NCBI GenBank assembly: GCA_963841885.1
Contig: CAWJEK010000033.1
Span: forward strand, 1-64,000
Direction: 5' to 3'
Source of the DNA: Bog-756 sp963841885
GTDB taxonomy: Bacteria; Actinomycetota; Acidimicrobiia; Acidimicrobiales; RAAP-2
DNA: 64,000 nt
Positions 35,345 to 43,758 of the stretch are shown in pieces. The position numbers were made by a program, and so were the translations under genes. The notes below the pieces were generated by a model, which made no database searches, was not told where the DNA came from, and saw only the letters and a list, made by a program, of their open reading frames with translations. Within the stretch, counting starts at the first letter, position 1; every line of letters starts with the position of its first letter.

Positions 35345-35485
35345 ACTCCCTGACGGTTCCCGGTATCCCGACTCGTGACGGGCGGACGTGCCCAATCACC
35401 CACGGTTGCGGACCAGCGCCGGACTTCGACCGGCTTCCCCGGAGAACTGCCATGTGCTGCAGTGCTTCACGGGCAACGTACCACC
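35345..35485 (-). promoter_or_regulatory. Cobalamin riboswitch (B12 element)
   Basis: Read on the minus strand: GGGGAAGCCGGT (35440-35429), then AGTCCGGCGCTGGTCCGCAA and CCGTG (35425-35401), then after a variable arm CGAGTCGGGATACCGG (35375-35360). These match in order the conserved GGGAA-x-CGGTG, the B12 box (TCCGGxGCTGxCCCGCAAC) and the AGxCxGGxxACCxG closing strand of the class. It lies in the leader of the secreted alpha/alpha-barrel gene; outer P1 ends are approximate. Confidence 0.85.
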
Positions 35486-35642
35486 CGGCGGTCGGGGTCG
35501 CCCGGGGCGACCGGTGGTGGAGCCGGCGCCGACTCCAGGATGCCCCACCGGTCCGCGCCCCCTCCCCGGCGCCCCGGACGTCACCGGGTACCGTGGGTCA
35601 CGCCCGGCGCCCGCCGCGGCGGGCGACACCGGAAGGACGGAC

Positions 35643-36047
35643 GTGCTGGCACGCTGGGGTATCCGCATCGGGATGGGACTGGCCGGCGTGGCCGTCGGCA
35701 TCCTGGTGTCGGACCTCGTCCTCCAGAACCTCAGCATCACCCTGACCGCACTCGTCGAGACGACCGTCATCTTCTGGCTGGTCCACCTGGCCGTCCAGTT
35801 CCTGGCGTTGCGGGTGTTGATCCGCCAGCCCTCGGTCGCCCTGGCCGGGCTCCTCGCCATCGCCTCGACCATCGTCTCGCTCATCATCGTCAACATCGTC
35901 GTGTCCGGCCTGCACATCCACGGGGCCACGACCTACCTCTTCGCCACCCTCATCATCTGGATCACGACGGCCCTGTCCGACACCATCGGTCAGCGGATGA
36001 TCCGGGACCGTCGGCGGGACCGGCGGGACGAGCGCCGCGCCACGTGA
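35643..36047 (+). CDS. Phage-holin-like four-helix membrane protein
   Basis: 134 residues from GTG 35643, with GGAAGG about six bases upstream. Four hydrophobic helices (IGMGLAGVAVGILVSDLVL, TVIFWLVHLAVQFLALRVLI, VALAGLLAIASTIVSLIIV, YLFATLIIWITTALSDTIG) and an Arg-rich tail. The layout resembles the phage holin / mycobacterial 4-TMS families, but there is no phage context, so a general membrane role is more likely. The upstream 387-base gap also holds the B12 riboswitch leader on the other strand. Confidence 0.65.
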   Translation: MLARWGIRIGMGLAGVAVGILVSDLVLQNLSITLTALVETTVIFWLVHLAVQFLALRVLIRQPSVALAGLLAIASTIVSLIIVNIVVSGLHIHGATTYLFATLIIWITTALSDTIGQRMIRDRRRDRRDERRAT

Positions 36048-36102
36048 CCGTCCGTCCGGGCCCCCGGTGTCACACTCCGGGTCCGCCGGACGTCGACCAG
36101 AC

Positions 36103-37353
36103 ATGGACATCCACACCGACATCGCCGTCGTCGGCGCCGGCCTCGCCGGCCTGAGCGCCGCGGCCACCGCCGCGGCCGGGGGCGCGACCACCCTCGTGCT
36201 CGAAGCCCACCAGCCCGGGGGGCGGGCCCGGACGACCGAGCGCCAGGGGTTCGTCTGGAACCTCGGTGCCCACGCTCTCTACCTCGGGGGCCCCGGGGCC
36301 TCGGTACTGCGGTCGCTCGGCGTGACGCCACAGGGCGCGCCACCCCCGCTCGGTCGCTACCTCGGCTCCCGCCGGGGCGAGCTCCACCGCCTGCCGACCG
36401 GCCCCACGTCGTTGCTCCGGTCCGGCCTGCTCGGGACCCGCAGCAAGGCGCAGCTGGGGACCCTCCTGGCCCGCCTCCCCCGGATCTCCCCCGCCGGCTT
36501 GGAAGGCACCTCCACCCGGGCGTGGATCGAGGACCAGGGCCTCCGTCCGGACGCCGTCGCCGTGGTGCTAGCCCTGCTCCGACTGGGGACCTACTGCGCG
36601 GACCCCGACGCCCTGGGCGCCGACGCCGCCGTGGCCCAGATACAGCTGGCCTCGGCGGCGGGCGTCCTGTACCTCGACGACGGCTGGTCCCAGTTGACCG
36701 ACGCGCTGGCCGCCGGCATCGACGTGCGGGCCACCACGGCCGTCCGGTCCCTCGAACCGGCCGCCGGTCGGTTCGAGCTGCTGGGCGATGACATCCGGGT
36801 GATCGCCCGCCGGGTCGTGATCGCCGTCGGGCCCCCGGCCGCCGCCCGACGCCTGCTGCCGGATCCACCCGACTGGGGCGACCTCGGGCCGCCGGTCACC
36901 GCGGCCTGCCTCGACCTGGGCGTACGGCGGGCGCCGGCACCCGGCTACGTGCTCGGCATCGACACCCCGCTGTACGCCACCACCCAGGGGCCGCCGGCCC
37001 GGCAGGCTCCGACCGGCGACGCGGTGGTGGCCGTGCTCCGCTACGGCACCTGCTCGGCCGCCGAGGACCGTCGGGCGCTCGACGCCCACCGCCGGCTGGC
37101 CGGGGTCACCGACGACGACATCGTGGCCCAGCGCTTCCTCGCCTCGATGACCGTCGCCTCGACCGCACCCCGGCCGGACCGGGGTGGTCTGCGGGGACGC
37201 CCGGGCACGGACGCCACCGGCACCCCCGGCATCCACCTGGCCGGCGACTGGGTGGGGCCCGAGGGGCTCCTGGCCGACGCCGCCCTGGCCAGTGGGGCCG
37301 CCGCCGGGCGTCAGGCCCTGGCCACCCTCGAGCGGACGGGCTCGGCGCCGTGA
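36103..37353 (+). CDS. FAD-dependent oxidoreductase (amine oxidase/phytoene desaturase-like)
   Basis: 416 residues from ATG 36103. The Rossmann dinucleotide motif DIAVVGAGLAGLSAAATAAA and its acidic continuation LVLEAHQPGGRART lie at the N-terminus; the C-terminal FAD motif is GIHLAGDWVGPEGLLADAAL. A middle region (FVWNLGAHALYLGG) fits NAD(P)-binding protoporphyrinogen-oxidase or carotenoid-desaturase relatives. The substrate is unknown. Its TGA overlaps the GTG of an ECF41 sigma factor, a group whose members are usually encoded next to an oxidoreductase or carboxymuconolactone-decarboxylase-like enzyme, so it is the likely target or partner of that regulator. Confidence 0.85.
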   Translation: MDIHTDIAVVGAGLAGLSAAATAAAGGATTLVLEAHQPGGRARTTERQGFVWNLGAHALYLGGPGASVLRSLGVTPQGAPPPLGRYLGSRRGELHRLPTGPTSLLRSGLLGTRSKAQLGTLLARLPRISPAGLEGTSTRAWIEDQGLRPDAVAVVLALLRLGTYCADPDALGADAAVAQIQLASAAGVLYLDDGWSQLTDALAAGIDVRATTAVRSLEPAAGRFELLGDDIRVIARRVVIAVGPPAAARRLLPDPPDWGDLGPPVTAACLDLGVRRAPAPGYVLGIDTPLYATTQGPPARQAPTGDAVVAVLRYGTCSAAEDRRALDAHRRLAGVTDDDIVAQRFLASMTVASTAPRPDRGGLRGRPGTDATGTPGIHLAGDWVGPEGLLADAALASGAAAGRQALATLERTGSAP

Positions 37354-38231
37354 CCGCCCCCCGGACGACTCCGACCGACGAGTTCGACCACGAGCGTCCC
37401 CGCCTCGTCGGGCTCGCCTACCGCCTGCTCGGCAGCCTGGCCGACGCCGAAGACGTGGTGTCCGACGTCTGGTTCCGTTGGGAACGGACCGACCGCGCGT
37501 CGGTCGAGCGTCCGGCGGCGTGGCTCACCACCGTCACCACCCGGGTGGCCCTCGACCACCTCCGGGCCCGGTACCGGCGCCCCGTCGTCTACCCCGGACC
37601 TTCGCTGCCCGAGCCGCTGGTCGCCGGACCCGGGCCCGAGGAGGCCGCCGAGCTGGCCGACTCCCTCACGCTCGGCTTCCTCATCCTCCTCGACGAGCTC
37701 GGCCCGGTGGAGCGGGCGGTGTTCGTGCTGGCCGATGTGTTCGCCGTCCCCTATGACGAGATCGGGCCCATGGTGGGCAGGTCGTCGGGCGCCTGCCGAC
37801 AGATCGCCAGCCGCTCCCGACGGCGCATCCGGGACGCGCACCTGCCGCGGGGCTCGGCCGGCGATCGGCGGCTCGTCGACGAGATGCTGGCGGCCGTGGC
37901 CACCGGCGACGTACAGGGGGTGCTCGACCGGCTGTCGCCCGACGTCGTGTGCACCAGTGACGGCGGTCCGCACCGGCGGGCGGCACGCCGGCCGGTCGTC
38001 ACCGCCCCGCGGGTGGCCCGTTTCCTCGTCAATCTGGGCCGGCGCTACCAGGGAAGGATGGAGGTGGCGCCGGTCAACGTCAACGGCGACGCCGGGTACG
38101 TCCTGCGCGTCGACGGCCGGCTCGACCAGGTCGTGGCCTGTTCGGTGGCCGACGGACGGGTGGTGGCCATCCGGATCGTGCGCAACCCCGAGAAGCTCCG
38201 CCACGTCGACTCGCCGGTCCGCCTCGAATGA
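37350..38231 (+). CDS. ECF41-type RNA polymerase sigma factor with SnoaL-like C-terminus
   Basis: 293 residues. Sigma region 2 is seen as RPRLVGLAYRLLGSLADAED followed by VVSDVWFRW; region 4 as LDELGPVERAVFVLADVFAV and MVGRSSGACRQIASRSRRRI. A C-terminal NTF2-like extension, characteristic of ECF41, carries degenerate forms of its motifs: SDGGPHRRAARRPV (for DGGGK) and NPEKLRH (for NPDKL). In this group the extension, not an anti-sigma factor, controls activity. The GTG start overlaps the stop of the oxidoreductase gene (GTGA), so the two are translated together. Confidence 0.9.
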   Translation: MTAPRTTPTDEFDHERPRLVGLAYRLLGSLADAEDVVSDVWFRWERTDRASVERPAAWLTTVTTRVALDHLRARYRRPVVYPGPSLPEPLVAGPGPEEAAELADSLTLGFLILLDELGPVERAVFVLADVFAVPYDEIGPMVGRSSGACRQIASRSRRRIRDAHLPRGSAGDRRLVDEMLAAVATGDVQGVLDRLSPDVVCTSDGGPHRRAARRPVVTAPRVARFLVNLGRRYQGRMEVAPVNVNGDAGYVLRVDGRLDQVVACSVADGRVVAIRIVRNPEKLRHVDSPVRLE

Positions 38232-38310
38232 CGTCCGCCCCGCCTGACCGGCCGTCCCGCGTGACCATCCGCCGGACCGGACCGGACCGGGGACGCCCCT
38301 GCCGGTCCCG

Positions 38311-38316
38311 TAGGAT
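38311..38316 (+). promoter_or_regulatory. -10 element pointing to an ATC start (DUF2252 gene)
   Basis: TAGGAT ends six bases before ATC 38323. The spacing equals that of the leaderless promoters elsewhere in the window, which is the main support for initiation at this codon. Confidence 0.5.
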
Positions 38317-38322
38317 CGCAGC

Positions 38323-39707
38323 ATCGATCCCACCGGCCCCCGCTCCGTTCCCTCGCTGCCCCGTCACGACCTGGGCGCCACCGGGTCCGAGCGTCGGATC
38401 ACCGGCAAGCTGGCCCGCCAGCGGGCGCCGCGCCGGGCCCAGGGTCGGTGGGAACCGGAGCGTCGCGGGCACGATGCCCTGCGGACGATCCTCGATCAGG
38501 AGGACGTGCGCGATCCCGCCCTGCTCGCCCTCCGCCACGGGCGGATGGCCGTCTCCCCCTGGAACTACTTCCGGGGCGCCGCCGCGGTCATGGCCGCCGA
38601 CCTCGGGTCACGGCCCCACAGCGGGATCGAGGTGCAGCTCTGCGGGGACGCCCACGTCCTCAACTTCGGTCTGTGGGCCACCCCCGAACGCAACCTGGCC
38701 TTCGACCTCCGGGACTTCGACGAGACGCTCCCGGGTCCGTTCGAGTGGGACGTGCACCGGTTGGCCACCAGCCTCGTGGTGGCGGCCCGGGCCGGAGGCA
38801 TCCGCCCGGGTCGCGCCCGGGCCGCGGTGGAGGCGGCGGTCGATGCCTACCGGGGTCGGATCCGGCGGTACGCCAGGATGCCCGAATTGGACATCTGGTA
38901 CGACGGCACCCACGTCGACAGCCTGCTCGGCTACTTCGAGCCGGCCGACCGCGGACGGTGTCGGTGCACATCGACGCCAAGCGGTCCAAGCGGACCCACC
39001 GTGGGGCCTACGCCAAGCTGACCGAGATGGCCCACGGCCGGCCCCGCATCACCGAGGACCCGCCGGTCCGGACGACGGTCGACGACGACGAGCAGTCCGA
39101 CCTCGTCGACGAGCTGCTGGGCGGCTACCGCGCGTCGCTCCAGGAGGACCGCCGCCACCTCTTCGACCGGTTCACCGAGGCCGACATCGTCCGACAGGTG
39201 GTCGGGGTGGGCAGCGTCGGGATGCGCGTCTACCTGGTGCTGCTCGAGGGGCGCAGCGGTAGTGACCCGCTGTTCCTCCAGTGCAAGCAGGCGGGGCCCT
39301 CCGTCTACGAGGCCCAGGTCGCCCCCTCGCTCCACGCCACGCACGGGGAGCGGGTCGTCGCCGGCAAACGCCTGGTCCAGACGGCCACCGACATCTTCGT
39401 CGGGTGGTCCACGTTCCGGGGGCACCACTACTACGTCCGGCAGTTCCGCGATATGAAGATCATCCCCACCGTCGAGCTCATCGCCCCCCGACTGGCCGAA
39501 TTCGCCACCGCCTGCGGCGAGACGCTGGCCCGCGCCCACGCCCGCTCCGGCGACCCCGTGGCCATCGACGCCTACCTGGGGAAGGGCTCCGGCTACCGCG
39601 ACGCCGCGGTGGCTTTCGCCGGACGGTACGCGGACCAGAACGACGTCGACCACGTCCAGCTGGTGGACGCCATCGCCCGGGGGAAGGTCACCGCCCACCC
39701 GGACTGA
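38323..39707 (+). CDS. DUF2252 family protein (non-standard start, one frameshift)
   Basis: About 461 residues after repair. Family motifs: LALRHGRMAVSPWNYFRGAA, QLCGDAHVLNFGLWATPER, FDLRDFDETLPGPFEWDVHR, VGSVGMRVYLVLLEGR, HATHGERVVAGKRLVQTATD and HYYVRQFRDMK. The fold is protein-kinase-like; function is unknown. Homology extends upstream of GTG 38506 (ITGKLARQRAPRRAQGRW) to ATC 38323, with a TAG 12 bases before it and no ATG, GTG or TTG between, so the start is either a rare ATC or a base error. One base is missing near 38954: adding G gives ADRGTVSVHIDAKRSKR. Stand-alone gene between the sigma factor and UspA. Confidence 0.8.
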
Positions 39708-39740
39708 GCGACCCAGCCCGGCGACGCCGGTCACCGTTGC

Positions 39741-39746
39741 TACGGT
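39741..39746 (+). promoter_or_regulatory. -10 element of a leaderless promoter (universal stress protein)
   Basis: TACGGT ends six bases before ATG 39753; no Shine-Dalgarno is present. Confidence 0.5.
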
Positions 39747-39752
39747 GGCCCG

Positions 39753-40205
39753 ATGGCCCGGCCGATCCTGCTCTGCGCCGACGGTTCCGAGGCCGCGCTC
39801 GACGCCCTGGTGGACGCCGTCGCCCTGCTCGGTCGCTCGCACCCCTACGTCCTGGTGACCGTGGCCGACGCCCCCGATCCCGACGTCCTCTCGGGCACGG
39901 GTCACGCCGGCGCCGACATGGACGCCGAGGAGTTCGAACTGGCGGTGGGCAAGGCGCACGAGACGGCCCGCCAGGTACTGCGCGAGGCCGAGGATCGCCT
40001 CGGCATCACCGACGTCGAGGTCCGGGTGGTCTCCGGTGAGCCGGGCGCGGCCATCTGCGCACTGGCCGTCGAGGTCTCGGCCGGGGCCGTGGTGCTCGGC
40101 ACCCGCGGCCGGGGCGGCATCACCCGGGCCCTGCTGGGATCGGTGTCCGACTACGTGGCCCGCACCGCGCCCTGCACCGTGATCGTGGGGCGTAGCCCCA
40201 CCTGA
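39753..40205 (+). CDS. Universal stress protein, UspA family
   Basis: A single-domain 150-residue UspA protein. It starts with PILLCADGSEAALDALVDAV and ends with the ATP-binding pattern G-2x-G-9x-GS in GTRGRGGITRALLGSVSDYV followed by CTVIVG. The complete motif puts it in the ATP-binding subgroup, which adjusts metabolism under starvation or low oxygen. It is followed 34 bases later by the mycothiol-type enzyme gene on the same strand. Confidence 0.92.
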   Translation: MARPILLCADGSEAALDALVDAVALLGRSHPYVLVTVADAPDPDVLSGTGHAGADMDAEEFELAVGKAHETARQVLREAEDRLGITDVEVRVVSGEPGAAICALAVEVSAGAVVLGTRGRGGITRALLGSVSDYVARTAPCTVIVGRSPT

Positions 40206-40239
40206 GGGCCGCGGGTCCGGCCCCGACGATAGGAGTTCC

Positions 40240-40866
40240 ATGGACGTCTTCCCCCTGATCGCCGCCGAGCGCCGCCGACTCGCCGACGCGCTGGAGCCGC
40301 TGTCTCCGGCCGAGTGGGAGTCCCCCTCGCTGTGCGCGGGATGGACCGTGCACGTGGTGGCGGCCCACCTCAACTCCCCGTGGGAGGTCTCACTTCCGTC
40401 GATGCTGCTCGACGTGGCCCGCGCCCGCTCCCTCGACGGCGGATTCGACCGCGTCGCCCACCGCCTGGCCGACCGGCTCGATCCGGCCGCCTGCGTGGCC
40501 GGACTGCGCGACAACGCCACCTCCCGGTTCACCCCACCCGGCTCGGGGCCCGAGGCCCCGCTGACCGACGTGATCGTCCACGGCGCCGACATGCTCGTGC
40601 CCTCGGGCCGCGCGGTGGCCGTCGACCCGGTGGCCCTCGCCACCTCGCTCGAGTTCCTGGCCGGGGGCCGGGCCAAGGGATTCGTCCCCAGGGGCCGGGT
40701 GGACGGCCTGGTCGTCGAGGCGAGCGACATCGACGTACGCATCGGCCAGGGGTCCGAGGTGGTGCGGGGGCCCGCCATCGCCCTGTGCGGCGTGCTGTGC
40801 GGTCGACGGGCCCTGGTCGACCGGTTGTCCGGGGAGGGCCTCACCACCCTGGTCGACCGTCTCTGA
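40240..40866 (+). CDS. Maleylpyruvate-isomerase/DinB-like, mycothiol-dependent enzyme family
   Basis: 208 residues of the MDMPI_N (DinB-type four-helix bundle) family. The metal-binding pattern is seen in LCAGWTVHVVAAHL (one His) and in the later VIVHGADMLVP (second His). Members with known roles use mycothiol as cofactor for isomerisation or conjugation; most, including this one, have no known substrate. AGGAG precedes the ATG at about six bases. It may share a transcript with the UspA gene. Confidence 0.85.
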   Translation: MDVFPLIAAERRRLADALEPLSPAEWESPSLCAGWTVHVVAAHLNSPWEVSLPSMLLDVARARSLDGGFDRVAHRLADRLDPAACVAGLRDNATSRFTPPGSGPEAPLTDVIVHGADMLVPSGRAVAVDPVALATSLEFLAGGRAKGFVPRGRVDGLVVEASDIDVRIGQGSEVVRGPAIALCGVLCGRRALVDRLSGEGLTTLVDRL

Positions 40867-40903
40867 CGGGGTCACGCCGGGTCGACCGGCGCCACCGGCC
40901 ACG

Positions 40904-41640
40904 TCAGCAGGTGGTGGACGGCTCCGAGGTCCCGGCGCCCGGACCGGGGTCGAGGACGACTCCCCCGGTCCGTCGCGCAGGATCGCACCCAGGTGCACGA
41001 CGTACCATTCGCCCCGCCACGAGATGAGCGAGGCGATCCCGAACGACCGCGTCTCGCCGCCCTCGGTGTAGACGACGCGCGAGTTGGCCACCTCGTAATA
41101 GCCGATGCCGTTGTCGCACACGCCGGGGGGGACCCAGTGGGCGTACTGCATGGGCACCTCGACCGATGTCAGCGCGGCCCCGGCGCCGCCCGGGCCGAGT
41201 TCGTCATGGGCGGCCGCGATGTCGAGGTCGTACTCGGCCACCAGCCGATCCGTGTAGTCCCCCGAGGCGTCGCCGATGTCCTTGAGCTGCAGGTACGCAC
41301 CTTCGGGAAAGAAGGCGACCTGGGCCCCGGCGGGAGACCCGGACACCACCGATGCGAACAGGGCCTGCATGGCCGCCAGGAACGAGGGGCTGTCAGGGGA
41401 CGGCAGGGCGTCCGTCTGGGGCAGGCTCCCGACGTCGACCGTGGTCGTGGTCGTGGTGGGCGGCACGGTCGTGGTCGTGGTGGGCGGCACGGTGGTGGTC
41501 GACCGGCCCGGAACGGTGGTCACCGGGGTGGCGGACGGCCCGCCGCAGGCGGTCACGAGGATGCCGGCGGCCAGGCCGGCGGCGACCCAGGCAGGACGGA
41601 CGGCCCGACGGCGGGGCGGTCTCCTCCGGGTGGCGGCCAT
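40904..41640 (-). CDS. Putative lipoprotein with Thr-rich linker (one frameshift near the 3' end)
   Basis: About 245 residues after repair. The N-terminus is basic, then hydrophobic, ending in the lipobox VTACGG (modified Cys), followed by a Thr/Pro linker (PPTTTTTVPPTTTTTT) and a globular domain (GVCDNGIGYYEVANSRVVYT, SFGIASLISWRGEWYVVHLG). One base is missing in a G run near 40962-40966; adding it gives RDGPGGVVLDPGPGAGTSEP and a stop at 40904, a typical ending. Without repair the frame runs on under the convergent neighbour. It is a surface lipoprotein of unknown role. Confidence 0.75.
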
Positions 41641-41787
41641 CGGACCGACAGACTACGGGAGGCGGCCCTGCCGGGACGTCTCGACTACCGTCCACCACCC
41701 GGCTTGCCACCCGGTGGGGCGGGTGGGCTAGACAGTGACGTCTGACGCGCCCGTCAGGCGCCCACCCCGGCCACGAGGAGCTACGCA

Positions 41788-43027
41788 ATGCCCGAAGCAT
41801 GGATCATCGACGCCGTCCGCACCCCGCGGGGCATCGGCAAGGTCGGGAAGGGAGCCCTGGCCGACCAGCACCCGCAGATCATCGGGGCCGCCGTCCTGCG
41901 GGCCATCGCCGAGCGCAACGACCTCGACACCGCCGACGTGGACGACATCATCTGGGGCACCAGCCGTCAGGTGGGGACCCAGGGAGGCGATCTCGGCCGG
42001 ATGGCCGCACTCGACGCCGGCTACGACGTGCACTCGAGCGGCGTCACGCTGGACCGCTACTGCGGATCGGGCATCACCGCGGTGAACCTGGCGGCCGCAT
42101 CGATCCTGGCCGGGTTCGAGGAGGTCATGATCGCCGGGGGAACCGAGCTCATGTCGTCGTACGGCACCAACAAGGTGGAAGGGGGCGGGTTCTTCATCGA
42201 CTCCGGGAACGAGCACCTGCGCGCCGTGTGGCCCCAGCCCAACCAGGGGGTGGCCGCCGACGCCATCGCCACGCTCGAAGGCATCCCCCGCCAGGCCCTC
42301 GACGAACTGGCGGCATCGTCCCAGGCCCGGGCGGCCACCGCCATCGCCGAAGGTCGCTTCGACCGGAGCCTGGTCCCCGTCCACGACGCCGAGGGCAAGC
42401 TGCTGCTCGCCACCGAGGAGTACCCGCGTCCGGGCACGACGGTCGACAAGCTGGCCGCAACTGGCCCCGGCTTTCGAGGGGATCGGCGACATCGCCCTGA
42501 ATGCCGACGGCCTGACCTTCCGGGGGATGGTCAACCAACGGTTCCCCGACCTCCAGATCTCCCACGTCCACCATGCCGGCAACTCGTCAGGTGTCGTCGA
42601 CGGGGCGGCGGCTCTGCTGCTCACCAGCCCCGACTACGCCCGGGCCCACGGGCTGACCCCCCGGGCCCGGATCGTCGCCGCCGCCAACATGGGCGACGAC
42701 CCCACGCTGATGCTGAACGCGCCGGTGCCCGCCACCCGCAAGGTGCTGGCCAAGGCGGGGATGCACCTCGACCAGATCGACCTGTTCGAGGTGAACGAGG
42801 CCTTCGCCGTCGTGCCCGAGAAGTTCATCCGCGACCTGGACCTCGACCGGGACAAGGTCAACGTCAACGGCGGCGCCATCGCCCTCGGCCATCCGATCGG
42901 CGCCACCGGCGCCATGCTGATCGGCACCGTCCTCGACGAGCTCGAGCGTCAGGACAAGCAGTTCGGGCTCGTCACCATGTGTGCGGCCGGCGGCATGGCC
43001 CCGGCGGTGATCATCGAGCGGATCTGA
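41788..43027 (+). CDS. Acetyl-CoA C-acyltransferase (thiolase; one frameshift)
   Basis: 412 residues after repair. The nucleophilic Cys lies in LDRYCGSGITAVNLAAAS; the active-site His and second Cys lie in NGGAIALGHPIGATGAMLIG and TMCAAGGMAPAVIIER; the NEAF loop is LFEVNEAFAVVPEK. It cleaves or forms beta-ketoacyl-CoA. Frame shifts at about 42457: removing one G gives VDKLAQLAPAFEGIGDIALN. GAGGAG lies seven bases before ATG 41788. The thioesterase gene follows convergently. Likely roles are fatty-acid or side-chain beta-oxidation. Confidence 0.88.
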
Positions 43028-43028
43028 G

Positions 43029-43052
43029 CCGCCCCGGCGGAGTTCCGGGCGG
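43029..43052. terminator. Hairpin between the thiolase and thioesterase genes
   Basis: CCGCCCCGG and CCGGGCGG pair with one bulged base directly behind the thiolase stop and in front of the convergent thioesterase stop. There is no T-run. Confidence 0.4.
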
Positions 43053-43058
43053 GTCGGG

Positions 43059-43697
43059 TCAGCCCGCAGCCTGGCCGAACTCCCGGGTGTCGACGGTGAT
43101 GTACAGCACCGAGGCGGATGCCACCACCTCACCGCCGGCCAGACAGTCGGCGCTGGCATGCAACTTTCGGCCCTCGTGACGGTCGATCCGGGCCCGGAAC
43201 TCGAGGGGCTCCTCGACCGGGACCGGCCGGTGGTACCGCACGGTCAGTTCGCCGGTGTAGGCCGCCACCCCGGCGAGCGGCAGGACCCCGGCGGCTATGT
43301 CGTCGAAGAGTGCGGCCACCATGCCCCCGTGGGACCGGCGCGGGGCACCTTCGTAGGCGGTCCCCAGCACCGTGTGCGCCACCACCTCGTCGCCCTCGTA
43401 CCCGAGGGTGATCTCCGCGGAGGTCGGGTTGGTGGTGCCCGCTACGGCGCGGTCGGTCATCGGGTTGTCCGTGCTCCGCAGTGCCTCGTCGACGGGCCCC
43501 TCGGTGAACATGCGGCCGAAGTGGGCGGCGAGCATCGCCGCCCGGTCCCGCCGGGCACCGGTCGCCAGATCGGCGGTGGCGGCGCGGGCCTCGGCGGCGA
43601 TACGGGCGAGCAGCGCGTCCTCCGCCTCATGGGCCACGAAGGCGTCGTTGAGGCGGCGCAGGGCGGCGGCGGCGTCGAGTCGGGCATCGTCGGTCAC
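43059..43697 (-). CDS. Hotdog-fold thioesterase (PaaI-like)
   Basis: 212 residues from GTG 43697. The C-terminal 130 residues are a hotdog domain with the PaaI signature EGAPRRSHGGMVAALFDDIA, then TGELTVRYHRPVPVEEPLEF and GRKLHASADCLAGGEVVASA. The helical N-terminal extension of about 80 residues is less common. It should hydrolyse acyl-CoA thioesters; the substrate is not evident. TACGTT lies six bases before the start, a leaderless promoter. Confidence 0.82.
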   Translation of the reverse strand: MTDDARLDAAAALRRLNDAFVAHEAEDALLARIAAEARAATADLATGARRDRAAMLAAHFGRMFTEGPVDEALRSTDNPMTDRAVAGTTNPTSAEITLGYEGDEVVAHTVLGTAYEGAPRRSHGGMVAALFDDIAAGVLPLAGVAAYTGELTVRYHRPVPVEEPLEFRARIDRHEGRKLHASADCLAGGEVVASASVLYITVDTREFGQAAG

Positions 43698-43703
43698 CCG
43701 GGC

Positions 43704-43709
43704 AACGTA
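43704..43709 (-). promoter_or_regulatory. -10 element of a leaderless promoter (thioesterase)
   Basis: TACGTT on the minus strand ends six bases before GTG 43697. Confidence 0.45.
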
Positions 43710-43758
43710 CCGGACGGACGGGACGCCCCCGGACGACGACGGCGCGGGTCCGGTGGCC

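Noticed and set aside
35643..36047. Prophage signal suggested by the holin-like protein
   Set aside because: No lysin, structural, integrase or packaging gene nearby; four-helix proteins of this type are common in actinobacterial chromosomes.
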